From the NCBI GenBank assembly GCA_027717925.1, contig JALLON010000039.1, positions 1 to 13,821 on the forward strand: DNA of 13,821 nt, in the 5' to 3' direction. Numbering within the stretch: position 1 is the first letter of the stretch; each line of letters begins with the position of its first letter. The notes beneath the pieces were generated by a model, which was not told the origin of the DNA, ran no database searches, and was given only the letters and a program-made list of their open reading frames with translations. Both the position numbers and the translations under genes were made by a program. This document shows, in pieces, positions 6,960-13,171 of the stretch. This stretch comes from Acidobacteria bacterium AH-259-G07. GTDB taxonomy: Bacteria > Acidobacteriota > UBA6911 > RPQK01 > JADFOI01.

Positions 6960-7726
6960 CCCTCATTGTCGCTATTCCCTGTGAAGACGGTATCGTCTTT
7001 GGCTCTGATTCACAGCTCACCACGGGGTTGGTCCGCACCACTGGTACGAAGATCTTCACACTCAACACGTGCACCCTTTGGGGAGGTTCGGGAGAACTCG
7101 CCGTGATCCAGAGGGTCACGGAACAACTTGAAAACTATCCCGATAGAGACCAACCGTTGGGAGCCGTTCGAGACAATCTAGTTCTCTTTGTGAAAAACGC
7201 GATAGAGGCGATGTTGAGGACCGATTTTCGAGTGCAGTTTTTCGCGTCCGATCCTGAAAAGCTTCTGCAACTTCATCCGGCTGACTTTCTGTTCGTCGAA
7301 TACAGAGAGCACAATGCCAGGATGCTTCATGTCCTGACCAACGGCACGTCGGAGTGGGTTGAAGGACACTGCGCTGTGACCGGTAGCGGCAATCTGTTTG
7401 CCTATGCGCTTCTCCAGAAGTATTCGAGCGTGAGGCTGAATCGTGACGGGGCAAAAGTCCTTGTCTACAAAGTGATCGAGGAAGCGATTCAGGTTGGGGC
7501 TTACGGTTTGGGTCTGCCTATCGATATTTGGGAAGTCTCGGCTACCGGGGCGTGTCAGGCAACACAGGAAGAGATTGCTGCCATGCAAGATACGGCCCGG
7601 ATGTTAGGCAACCGTGAAGTGGATCTGCTCATGGATCACACGCAGCCATCCGCTGACCAGGCTTCGGCTGAAGGCACGGCGCCACCACAGCTTCTCGCAG
7701 ATGCACCGGATTCAGGTTCAGAATAG
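6956..7726 (+). CDS. Proteasome beta-like Ntn hydrolase
   Basis: A 256-residue protein of the 20S proteasome/HslV fold. It begins Met-Thr with the strand-turn-strand opening TLIVAIPCEDGIVFGSDSQLTTG; Met removal would expose Thr2 as the N-terminal nucleophile. With Thr2 as position 1, Asp18 takes the place of proteasome Asp17 and Lys32 (GTKIF) that of Lys33. GGSGEL (43-48) fits the Gly47 loop and TGSGN (142-146) the Ser129 region. The stretch GLGLPIDIWEV (184-194) aligns with the segment that carries Asp166 and Ser169 in classic subunits, but those two residues do not seem conserved. There is no propeptide and no signal peptide. The last 35 residues are a low-complexity, Ala/Pro/Ser-rich tail. 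It is translationally coupled to the Panacea-like gene, and no ATPase unfoldase is nearby. Substrate and ring size are unknown; a protease or amidase activity is inferred. Confidence 0.8.
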   Translation: MTLIVAIPCEDGIVFGSDSQLTTGLVRTTGTKIFTLNTCTLWGGSGELAVIQRVTEQLENYPDRDQPLGAVRDNLVLFVKNAIEAMLRTDFRVQFFASDPEKLLQLHPADFLFVEYREHNARMLHVLTNGTSEWVEGHCAVTGSGNLFAYALLQKYSSVRLNRDGAKVLVYKVIEEAIQVGAYGLGLPIDIWEVSATGACQATQEEIAAMQDTARMLGNREVDLLMDHTQPSADQASAEGTAPPQLLADAPDSGSE

Positions 7727-8305
7727 TGCACCAAAAAACGGCTAAGAGATGGCTCAAGCTAAACGACAGTAGTCTCGCGAATGCGTAGCACGGATATCTG
7801 GGCGGTTTTTTGGGAAAACAGGATGTCGAGTTCGTCTAATCAGAGAAAGTCGCGTGAGAGCTGAATGTGCGCGTTTTGCAAATCTGCGTTCTATCCTCGG
7901 CGTGACTGGCAACGCTTCTGCTCCAGGGCATACCGCAAGGATTTCCAGCACAGAGGAGGTTTACTCGCCGACCACAGTGGGGGGGCTCCCCTCCCACTCC
8001 CCTCCCAGAGACTCCAGTGACACGGCTGGTCTGGCAGCCCTGAAACGAAGCAAAGCGAGCCATACCGTAGCCTTGCCTTATCCGAGATCGTCCAATACAG
8101 GCTATTCTCGGCGGACTTTTCCCTTCGAGTTTGGTGAATTTGTAGAGGGTGCTCCAATTATGATGGCAAGTGGCGATTTGAGAGTCGGTGTTCGTCGCTT
8201 CAGCGCAATTCTCGACGAGACTTTTTCACGAAAGTGGGCAAAGATTCTATTGCCGCAGGGGTAGCGGCGAACCGGCTCGCCCCTTCTTTAGCCCGCCATT
8301 AGGAT
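7727..8305. other. Non-coding gap between convergent genes
   Basis: About 580 bases without a gene I can support, lying between the stop of the Ntn hydrolase (+) and the stop of the zinc-finger gene (-). Open frames exist on both strands (7854-8264 +, 7891-8157 -), but they are Ser/Pro/Arg-rich, lack ribosome-binding sites and match nothing I recognise. An inverted repeat CCAAAAAAC (7731-7739) with GTTTTTTGG (7805-7813) spans 65 bases. A weak hairpin GGCGA/TCGCC (8266-8281) precedes CTTCTTT. The stretch could be a decayed gene or hold a non-coding RNA. Confidence 0.45.
7979..8006 (-). other. G-quadruplex-capable tract
   Basis: On the minus strand four G runs (3, 4, 3 and 4 bases) are separated by 1, 3 and 1 bases; on the + strand they appear as C runs at 7988-7991, 7993-7995, 7999-8002 and 8004-8006. 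A run of seven G on the + strand (7979-7985) sits next to it and could pair with the C runs instead. It meets the usual sequence rule for a quadruplex; its role is unknown. Confidence 0.45.
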
Positions 8306-8596
8306 TCACTTCACGCGACGAAGAAGAGGTCTTTGGGGAGGAGGCTCAGGATTGATAAGACCCGTCTCTTCGAGAACTTCGCGTATACATTTTTTGATTG
8401 TGGCCGTTTTCAGGTCTTTCGCCAGCAGGTAGAAGGGCATTTTCTCCTCCAGCTTCTTGCCAGCAAGACGCGCTTCGTAGGCTCGCTGGCGGCAGGAGTG
8501 GCTGCAGAACTTTCGCGGCCTGCCCCGGCCCGCCCACTTCGTTGATCTTTTGCATTGGGCACATTTTTTGGCTCTTTTTTTAGTTTTTTTCGTCAC
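8306..8596 (-). CDS. Small zinc-finger protein, likely DNA-binding
   Basis: A 96-residue very basic protein. The start is taken as GTG at 8596, just before the Lys-rich N-terminus; the 39 codons upstream of it are unlikely to be coding and run across the divergent gene. C12-x2-C15 and C31-x3-C35 form a zinc ribbon-like site, with RKFCSHSCRQRAYEARL (29-45) closely matching the (K/R)(Y/F)CS-x2-CRQRAYRAR motif of small zinc-finger proteins common in bacterial mobile elements. The C-terminal half is helical and ends in a Pro-rich basic tail. It diverges from the gene at 8617, and its start codon lies inside a perfect palindrome, suggesting autoregulation. No Shine-Dalgarno is seen; a leaderless message is possible. 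The role as a regulator is inferred. Confidence 0.65.
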   Translation of the reverse strand: MTKKTKKRAKKCAQCKRSTKWAGRGRPRKFCSHSCRQRAYEARLAGKKLEEKMPFYLLAKDLKTATIKKCIREVLEETGLINPEPPPQRPLLRRVK

Positions 8597-8604
8597 GTGA
8601 CGAA
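8589..8604. promoter_or_regulatory. Perfect 16-bp palindrome at the divergent start region
   Basis: TTCGTCACGTGACGAA reads the same on both strands and includes the GTG start of the minus-strand zinc-finger gene; it ends 12 bases before the ATG of the + gene at 8617. A dimeric regulator bound here would affect both genes. Two more 8-bp palindromes centred on CAGCTG (8666-8673 and 8680-8687) and a 6-bp inverted repeat TGTGAG/CTCACA (8652-8668) lie close by. Confidence 0.5.
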
Positions 8605-8616
8605 TCTTATGACAAA

Positions 8617-8862
8617 ATGGAGAAAATACACAACCCCCATGCCAGAGTCGGTGTGAGAAATACTCACAGCTGTCAACTGTCAGCTGACCGACTGCCGAGG
8701 TGGTTAGAAACACACAGCGCGGTCAATTTGCCCAAAGAGGAGCGAGACATCGTTGCCGATTGCCTTGAGGAGCTGGACACTCTACTAATCCGGCATGGAG
8801 CCACGGCCTCGCGGGAAACGTCCGTGTTTCTCATGGCCTGGATGCTGAGGGGCCGGGCATGA
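8617..8862 (+). CDS. Small phage-element protein, function unknown
   Basis: An 81-residue frame whose stop overlaps the next gene's ATG (8859-8862), which supports that it is translated. The start is uncertain. ATG 8617 has no ribosome-binding sequence, and the first 36 codons cover a cluster of palindromes that looks like operator DNA; a TTG at 8729 (LPKEERD) is an alternative that would leave about 44 residues. The C-terminal part is helical with LPKEERDIVADCLEELDTLL followed by an Ala/Met-rich hydrophobic end (FLMAWMLRGRA). No family is recognised. It is the first gene of a small + cluster diverging from the zinc-finger gene. Confidence 0.5.
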   Translation: MEKIHNPHARVGVRNTHSCQLSADRLPRWLETHSAVNLPKEERDIVADCLEELDTLLIRHGATASRETSVFLMAWMLRGRA

Positions 8863-9224
8863 GGGTCGCTATCACTGGCACACCGGCAAGCCGCCCGGCG
8901 GGAGCCAAGGGAGCGCCGGCAATTCAGACCCGCTTGCTAGAATCAGGTATGAGCCCCCATCGTAGGCTGGCCCTCCACGTTCTGAAAGTCGCCCTCGCGG
9001 ATGCATTCAAGGGCGATAAAGAGGCCCGCGCTTTCCTCTTGGAAGGCAAACCGTTTGTGTTCTGGTGCCAGGTTGCGGGCCTCGAGCCGTCCAGGGCCAG
9101 GAATGCGGCGAGGCTGAGCCTGTCTACCGGGCGATCGGAATTAAAAAGGAGAGCTAAATATGGGAGTCAAAGTCAGCTTATTACGACTCAAGTTGTCACT
9201 CATGAGCCGTCAAAAGAGATGTAA
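8859..9224 (+). CDS. Hypothetical prophage-type protein
   Basis: A 121-residue basic protein, start supported by GAGGGG at 8847-8852 and the ATGA overlap with the preceding gene. The core LALHVLKVALADAFKG (37-52), EARAFLLEG (56-64), FVFWCQVAGLEPSRARNAARL (67-87) matches the pattern of small prophage proteins with an A-(L/I)-xDAxxGDxEAxxFL, (F)WCxxAGLDPxxVRxxA arrangement, found near replication or regulation genes of integrated phages; their function is unknown. The last 30 residues (after about 9130) overlap another short gene with a better ribosome-binding site and may be an accidental extension. Confidence 0.6.
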   Translation: MRVAITGTPASRPAGAKGAPAIQTRLLESGMSPHRRLALHVLKVALADAFKGDKEARAFLLEGKPFVFWCQVAGLEPSRARNAARLSLSTGRSELKRRAKYGSQSQLITTQVVTHEPSKEM

Positions 9225-9297
9225 GCTTATCACGCCCGAAAACCGAAACAAGTTCGTGTCCCGCGTCCAGGGCCAGGGGATGATTGAGCGGGGTTGA
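9160..9297 (+). CDS. Small basic protein of 45 residues
   Basis: ATG at 9160 is preceded by AAGGAGAG (9146-9153), the best ribosome-binding site in this cluster. The product is basic and ends MIERG. It overlaps the end of the preceding gene by 65 bases in another frame. A run of four G at 9290-9293 lies just before the stop; loss of one G would extend the protein by about 17 residues (VEAELVYQHRL...). No family is recognised. Confidence 0.4.
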   Translation: MGVKVSLLRLKLSLMSRQKRCKLITPENRNKFVSRVQGQGMIERG

Positions 9298-9423
9298 GGC
9301 CGAGCTGGTGTATCAGCACCGACTGAACACGTCAACAGTTGTGTGAGTTAGGGGTTGACGCGACTGTATATCCTTAGGGAACCAACAAGGTAAGCGGTGC
9401 CGAAAGAATCCCTGGGCAGCCAA

Positions 9424-10209
9424 TCATCCCTGTTGTTTCTTTCTTTCCTCAAATTCACTGCTCGGCCACTTATCATGAAGCTTTTCTTGTAACCACTCGG
9501 CCAGCTTTATGCAGTGTTCGTATGACTCAAGGAAGTAAATTTGGCCTACTGGCAGGAGGCGACCAGGATCGACTCTCGCATGCGAACCTACCTTTCGTGC
9601 GTATACTTCATTCGCACAGCCGCGATTGTGAATGTAGACATCTCTCGTAGCTTTAATTTCCACATAATGGTGAAAAGAAGGACACTCAAGCAATCTAACG
9701 GATATCAGCTCCTCTGCCGCAACTGCGTAATCTTGTGGAGATTTATATGAAAGATCGTTCAACAAGGAATCTATCGTGTGACGGTGTATCTCTTCTATTG
9801 ATGAAGCCGAAAGCACAACACTGGCAGGTATTTGGCGTTTAGCCCCGAGCTTGTTCGGATACTTGAGTACTAGCGCACGAATCACGTCACCAAGCATGGC
9901 TTCCACAACAACAACTAGTTGATATATACCGTTGATTGCGAGTAATTCGTTGGCAAGGAATTCATACCTGTTAATCAATTCCTCTTTTTTGTATGCGCGC
10001 GTGAAAGCGATTGTTCGCTTCTGTGGCGAGTATCCAACAGGAAGGTCCAACTTCCAAGTTGCGAGTTCTGAAATTCTAATCATCTTAACAGTGTGGTCGA
10101 ATGAGCTATAGGTTAGCTGAGCAAATTCACCCTGTCTAAAGAGTGTAGCAATTGAGGTCTGGATGATTCTATTAAGTGAATTTCCAAAGTTAGGTGGGTC
10201 TTGATCCAT
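9424..10209 (-). CDS. HEPN-type protein, candidate RNase of a defence or abortive-infection system
   Basis: A 261-residue protein read from ATG 10209; longer versions up to 10329 would start upstream of a consensus -10 box. The all-helical C-terminal half (about 90-245) has IYQLVVVVEAMLGDVIRAL (95-113) and YVEIKATRDVYIHNRGCANEVYARKVG (182-208). The latter carries R189-x4-H194 followed by Asn, the HEPN R-x4-6-H signature, in the context seen in RiboL-PSP/MAE-type HEPN proteins (ATRN-x-IVHNxGIVxExY). HEPN proteins of this kind are usually metal-independent RNases in toxin, abortive-infection or CRISPR-linked systems. The gene is visibly richer in A+T than its neighbours, stands alone on the minus strand and lies at the end of the element beside the tRNA, a usual place for defence cargo. 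RNase activity and defence role are inferred; no partner gene is evident. Confidence 0.7.
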   Translation of the reverse strand: MDQDPPNFGNSLNRIIQTSIATLFRQGEFAQLTYSSFDHTVKMIRISELATWKLDLPVGYSPQKRTIAFTRAYKKEELINRYEFLANELLAINGIYQLVVVVEAMLGDVIRALVLKYPNKLGAKRQIPASVVLSASSIEEIHRHTIDSLLNDLSYKSPQDYAVAAEELISVRLLECPSFHHYVEIKATRDVYIHNRGCANEVYARKVGSHARVDPGRLLPVGQIYFLESYEHCIKLAEWLQEKLHDKWPSSEFEERKKQQG

Positions 10210-10218
10210 TGGGTCTTT

Positions 10219-10248
10219 ATTATAGTACTCTTCGAAAAGTGTAGTGAA
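10219..10248 (-). promoter_or_regulatory. Promoter of the HEPN-type gene
   Basis: On the minus strand a perfect TATAAT (10219-10224) follows TTCACT (10243-10248) after 18 bases. The predicted start of transcription is near 10212, only about three bases before ATG 10209, so the message would be almost leaderless. The -35 region overlaps two copies of TTCACTAC 12 bases apart, a possible operator. Confidence 0.5.
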
Positions 10249-10331
10249 TGGCGTAGTGAAATGCACGGGAAAAGGAGAAATGACCCTGGCGAGAAAGGAA
10301 GGCTGTTGAGGATGGCAAGCAACCCCCATTT

Positions 10332-10353
10332 GTTACCCCAGGCGTTACCCCAG
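10332..10353. repeat. GTTACCCCAG direct repeat pair next to the tRNA
   Basis: GTTACCCCAG occurs at 10332-10341 and 10344-10353, a 12-bp period, 56 bases from the encoded CCA end of the tRNA. Paired short repeats at this distance from a tRNA attachment site resemble integrase arm-type or excisionase sites. The complement, GGGTAAC twice with the same period, is present at 2261-2279. Confidence 0.45.
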
Positions 10354-10408
10354 AGCAGAAATGGCTGAATTTGGCGGCTGCGAGATGGCTGTAAGTTGTT
10401 GTAAATAA

Positions 10409-10485
10409 TGGTGGAGACGATGGGATTCGAACCCACGACCTCCTGAGTGCGATTCAGGCGCTCTTCCGAACTGAGCTACGTCCCC
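10409..10485 (-). tRNA. tRNA-Ala (anticodon CGC)
   Basis: The minus strand folds into a full cloverleaf: acceptor GGGGACG with CGTCTCC, D arm GCTC/GAGC, anticodon stem CCTGA/TCAGG around a loop with CGC, variable AGGTC and T arm GTGGG-TTCGAAT-CCCAT. The acceptor stem holds the G3-U70 pair that identifies alanine tRNAs. A73 is followed by an encoded CCA (10409-10411). It would decode GCG. Its 3' end faces the mobile element, making it the likely integration target; the crossover copy at the other end is not in the window. Confidence 0.95.
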
Positions 10486-10499
10486 ACTGGAGAAGCTTG

Positions 10500-10528
10500 A
10501 TTTTACCACTGGCAAGCACAGTGGACAA
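10500..10528 (-). promoter_or_regulatory. Promoter of tRNA-Ala
   Basis: On the minus strand TTGTCC (10523-10528) and TAAAAT (10500-10505) are 17 bases apart, and the -10 box ends 14 bases before the tRNA 5' end at 10485. Its presence indicates that the tRNA is still expressed with the element downstream. Confidence 0.5.
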
Positions 10529-10625
10529 AGAAGGGCAGCCGTGAGGGGGAAATCCGGCGCGATTTTTTAAACCTGCTCGCTCTGTGCGGCAGAACCGGAT
10601 CCTGCGCTCTGAGGTGGAACACATC

Positions 10626-12038
10626 TCACGATTGATGTGCTGTCGATCGGGACCAGGCCATGCCGAGACTCATAAGCAGCACAGAGAGCAGGATGCCTAA
10701 TGCAGTTGGAGAGAAAATCCAAATTCCGCTTCCTGCCGTGATCACGTGTACAACCACGGTAGCGATCACAGAGATGATTATGACCGCTAAGCAAGAGCCT
10801 CCTCGGCCGCAAGAGTAAAGTCCGAATACGACCGGCGCAAAAAAGGTGACCGAAATCAGGCTATAGAAAATCGTTAGAGCCGAGATCACGGAAGGAAGGA
10901 CGATGGCGAGTGCTACCGCCAGAACGCCGGCAACTGCCGATGTGTAGCGGCTGATGCGTAGAAGCTGCTGCTCACCTAACTCCGGCCGTATGAATGTCTG
11001 GTAAAGGTCCTTACTCAAGGAGGTGGAAAGCATGAACAAGACTGCATCGGCTGAGCTGATCTCGGCGGAGAAGACGCCAGCTAAAAGCAGTGCTCCTAAC
11101 CAGAGGGGAAGCAGCTCGGTCATGACATAGGGCAGAGCCAATTCCGGGTTCCCAAGATTGGGGAACACAGCGGCCGTTGACATTCCCAGAAGAACAGGAA
11201 AAAAAGCGTAAATGAACAGTACCCCGGCGTTGGCACCCACCCCAATTCGCACGGCCCGGGTGCTGCGGGCTCCGTAAACTTTTTGCAGCAGCCCCGGGGA
11301 CACAATGAAGGCGGGGACAAGCAGCACCAGGTAAGCCAAGATTCCTTCCAAACCGATACCGGTCATGTTGAAATAAGACTGGCTGTAGGCCTCCTGCTCA
11401 AGGATGCTCTGGCGGAGAGCACTCCAGCCACCCACACTGGAAAGAGTCAGAGGCACTGCCAGGAGAAATGCCGACGCCTTGACCAGCAGTTGAACCAGAT
11501 TGATCCATACGGTCCCTTTTAGGCCGCCGGCCGAGAAATACACAACCACGACCAATCCTCCCAGCAAGCAGCCCACTGACTTGGTGGTTCCAACCACGAC
11601 CCCCAGGATCCAGGCGACAGCAATTAGCTGGCCGGCCAGGATGGCCAGCGTCCCAGCCCAAAGGAGCAAGGCGGAGAGTGCCCGAACAGCCCGGTTGTAG
11701 CGAAACTCCAGAAAGTCTCCAACCGTCAGAAATTGCCATCGCTCAGCCAGATCACGGATTCGAGGGCCCACCACAAAGGCCAGAATTACCGAGCCGAGAC
11801 CGGCCGAGCCCACCCACCACCAGCCTGAGAGTCCAAGTTGGTAGCCGAGGCCGGCCGCCCCCACCGTAGATCCGGCGCCAATGTTGGCGGCCAGCAGGGT
11901 TGAAAAGAGAAGGCCGGGACCCAGCTTCCTGTCGGCCACAAAAAAGTCCAGGCTGTGAGTGACGCGGCGCGAGAGGAACAGGCCCGTGGTGATCAAGATG
12001 AAGCTGTAAATCAGCAGCGCCAGGAGCAGGGGGTTCAT
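10626..12038 (-). CDS. Sodium:solute symporter (SSF family)
   Basis: A 470-residue integral inner-membrane transporter with about 13 hydrophobic segments spread over its whole length, normal for the family. SSF hallmarks are the N-terminal LLAANIGAGSTVGAAGLGYQLGLSGWWW region (48-75), GGLKGTVWINLVQ (171-183) and the signature SSADAVLFMLSTSLSKDLYQ (328-347), whose Ser/Thr residues help form the Na2 site. It should couple sodium entry to uptake of a small solute; the substrate cannot be read from sequence. It lies 25 bases downstream of a P1-family aminopeptidase on the same strand, which suggests an operon and possibly a peptide- or amino acid-derived substrate. No clear Shine-Dalgarno precedes the ATG. 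Confidence 0.93.
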   Translation of the reverse strand: MNPLLLALLIYSFILITTGLFLSRRVTHSLDFFVADRKLGPGLLFSTLLAANIGAGSTVGAAGLGYQLGLSGWWWVGSAGLGSVILAFVVGPRIRDLAERWQFLTVGDFLEFRYNRAVRALSALLLWAGTLAILAGQLIAVAWILGVVVGTTKSVGCLLGGLVVVVYFSAGGLKGTVWINLVQLLVKASAFLLAVPLTLSSVGGWSALRQSILEQEAYSQSYFNMTGIGLEGILAYLVLLVPAFIVSPGLLQKVYGARSTRAVRIGVGANAGVLFIYAFFPVLLGMSTAAVFPNLGNPELALPYVMTELLPLWLGALLLAGVFSAEISSADAVLFMLSTSLSKDLYQTFIRPELGEQQLLRISRYTSAVAGVLAVALAIVLPSVISALTIFYSLISVTFFAPVVFGLYSCGRGGSCLAVIIISVIATVVVHVITAGSGIWIFSPTALGILLSVLLMSLGMAWSRSTAHQS

Positions 12039-12063
12039 CGATGGTGGAACAACTGCACTTGGT

Positions 12064-13113
12064 TTACTTCAGGTCGAAATGGGCAGGGTAGCCGGGAATT
12101 CCCCGCGCTTGCAACACAGCACGGACCACGGCCTGGGTGATCGCTTCGGCGGCCAGAGCTCCGACTTGTCCCAGATCGCTCCCATCCAGTTCCCCCGTCG
12201 AAAGAGAAAAAATCGTGTCGCCGTCCGATGGGAGATGAATCGGATTAATGGCCCGGGCCAGTCCGTCGTGGCTCATTTGGGCGACTTTCTGAGTGGCCGC
12301 CTTGTCGAATGAAGCATTGGTGGCAACCACTCCAAGCGTAGTGTTTTCTCCGAGGTTTTGAACCGGCGAAAGGGGGGTCTTCTTCAGTATCTGGGCAAGG
12401 TCAGCGAATGATTTACCATCTTTGCTGCGGGCCCCGGCCAGTATACGTCCACTGGCCGGATCAATCACATCTCCCGAGGCGTTAACCGCCGCGAGGGCCG
12501 CGACGGCCAGCTGACCTACGCGGATACTGGCACTTCCCAGGCCCCCTTTCATTCCCCTCTCCGCTCCCAGTAGCTTTCCAACAGTTGCTCCAGCTCCAGC
12601 TCCGACGTTGCCTTCTTCAATAGGTCCGGTGGTGGCGTTGCGGCAGGCGCGATAACCAGCTTGACGGTCGGGGCGAATGGAAGAATTGCCCACCCCCAGG
12701 TCGTACAGGATGGCAGCCGGGACGATGGGGACTGGCCCGTATCGGGTTGGATAACCAATGCCTTTCTCTTCCAGGTATTGAACGACACCGGCAGCACTAT
12801 CCAGACCGAAGGCACTTCCACCCGATAAAACGACAGCGTGCACTTTCTGGACGGTGTTGCGGGGTTCGAGCAAGTCGGTCTCGCGTGTCCCAGGGGCTGA
12901 CCCTCGAACATCGACACCAGCGACGGCGCCCTTTTCAATCAATACCACTGTACAGCCCGTCGGTCGCCGCGAGTCGGTGAAATGGCCTACTCGAATCCCA
13001 CGGATGTCAGTGAGGCCTCCGGCATAGTCGAGCTTTCCGGTTTCTTGGAGCTTCGGCATCATAGGTAGGCTAACTGCAAGCTTGCCAAATTCACGGCGAT
13101 TGAACTTCGACAT
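12064..13113 (-). CDS. P1 (S58/DmpA) family peptidase
   Basis: A 349-residue N-terminal-nucleophile aminopeptidase of the DmpA/L-aminopeptidase D-esterase family. The start is ATG 13113; an in-frame extension to 13173 runs into the likely -10 box. Family blocks are in order: GLTDIRGIRVGHFTD (33-47), GCTVVLIE (53-60), GVDVRGSAPGTRETDLL (66-82), AVVLSGGSAFGLDSAAGVVQYLEEKG (93-118), GNVGAGAGATVGKLLG (168-183), KGGLGSASI (189-197) and GENTTLGVVATNA (255-267). In this family self-cleavage releases an N-terminal nucleophile; here it should be Thr258 or Thr259. The first 20 residues, FNRREFGKLAVSLPMM, resemble a Tat signal with a shortened hydrophobic part, so export is uncertain. It is the first gene of a probable two-gene unit with the symporter, which would import or exchange the products. 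Confidence 0.93.
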   Translation of the reverse strand: MSKFNRREFGKLAVSLPMMPKLQETGKLDYAGGLTDIRGIRVGHFTDSRRPTGCTVVLIEKGAVAGVDVRGSAPGTRETDLLEPRNTVQKVHAVVLSGGSAFGLDSAAGVVQYLEEKGIGYPTRYGPVPIVPAAILYDLGVGNSSIRPDRQAGYRACRNATTGPIEEGNVGAGAGATVGKLLGAERGMKGGLGSASIRVGQLAVAALAAVNASGDVIDPASGRILAGARSKDGKSFADLAQILKKTPLSPVQNLGENTTLGVVATNASFDKAATQKVAQMSHDGLARAINPIHLPSDGDTIFSLSTGELDGSDLGQVGALAAEAITQAVVRAVLQARGIPGYPAHFDLK

Positions 13114-13171
13114 TGTTGGAACATTTTTTCGTTGCTTTTGATTGAATCGGCATCTTGCCAACGGCGTGCTC

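Noticed and set aside
7854..8264. 136-codon + frame and overlapping minus frames in the gap
   Set aside because: No ribosome-binding site, unusual Ser/Pro/Arg composition and no recognisable motif; kept as a non-coding gap.
10113..10436. 107-codon minus frame running into the tRNA
   Set aside because: It overlaps the tRNA and the promoter region of the HEPN-type gene; its WGN repeats come from the GTTACCCCAG direct repeats.
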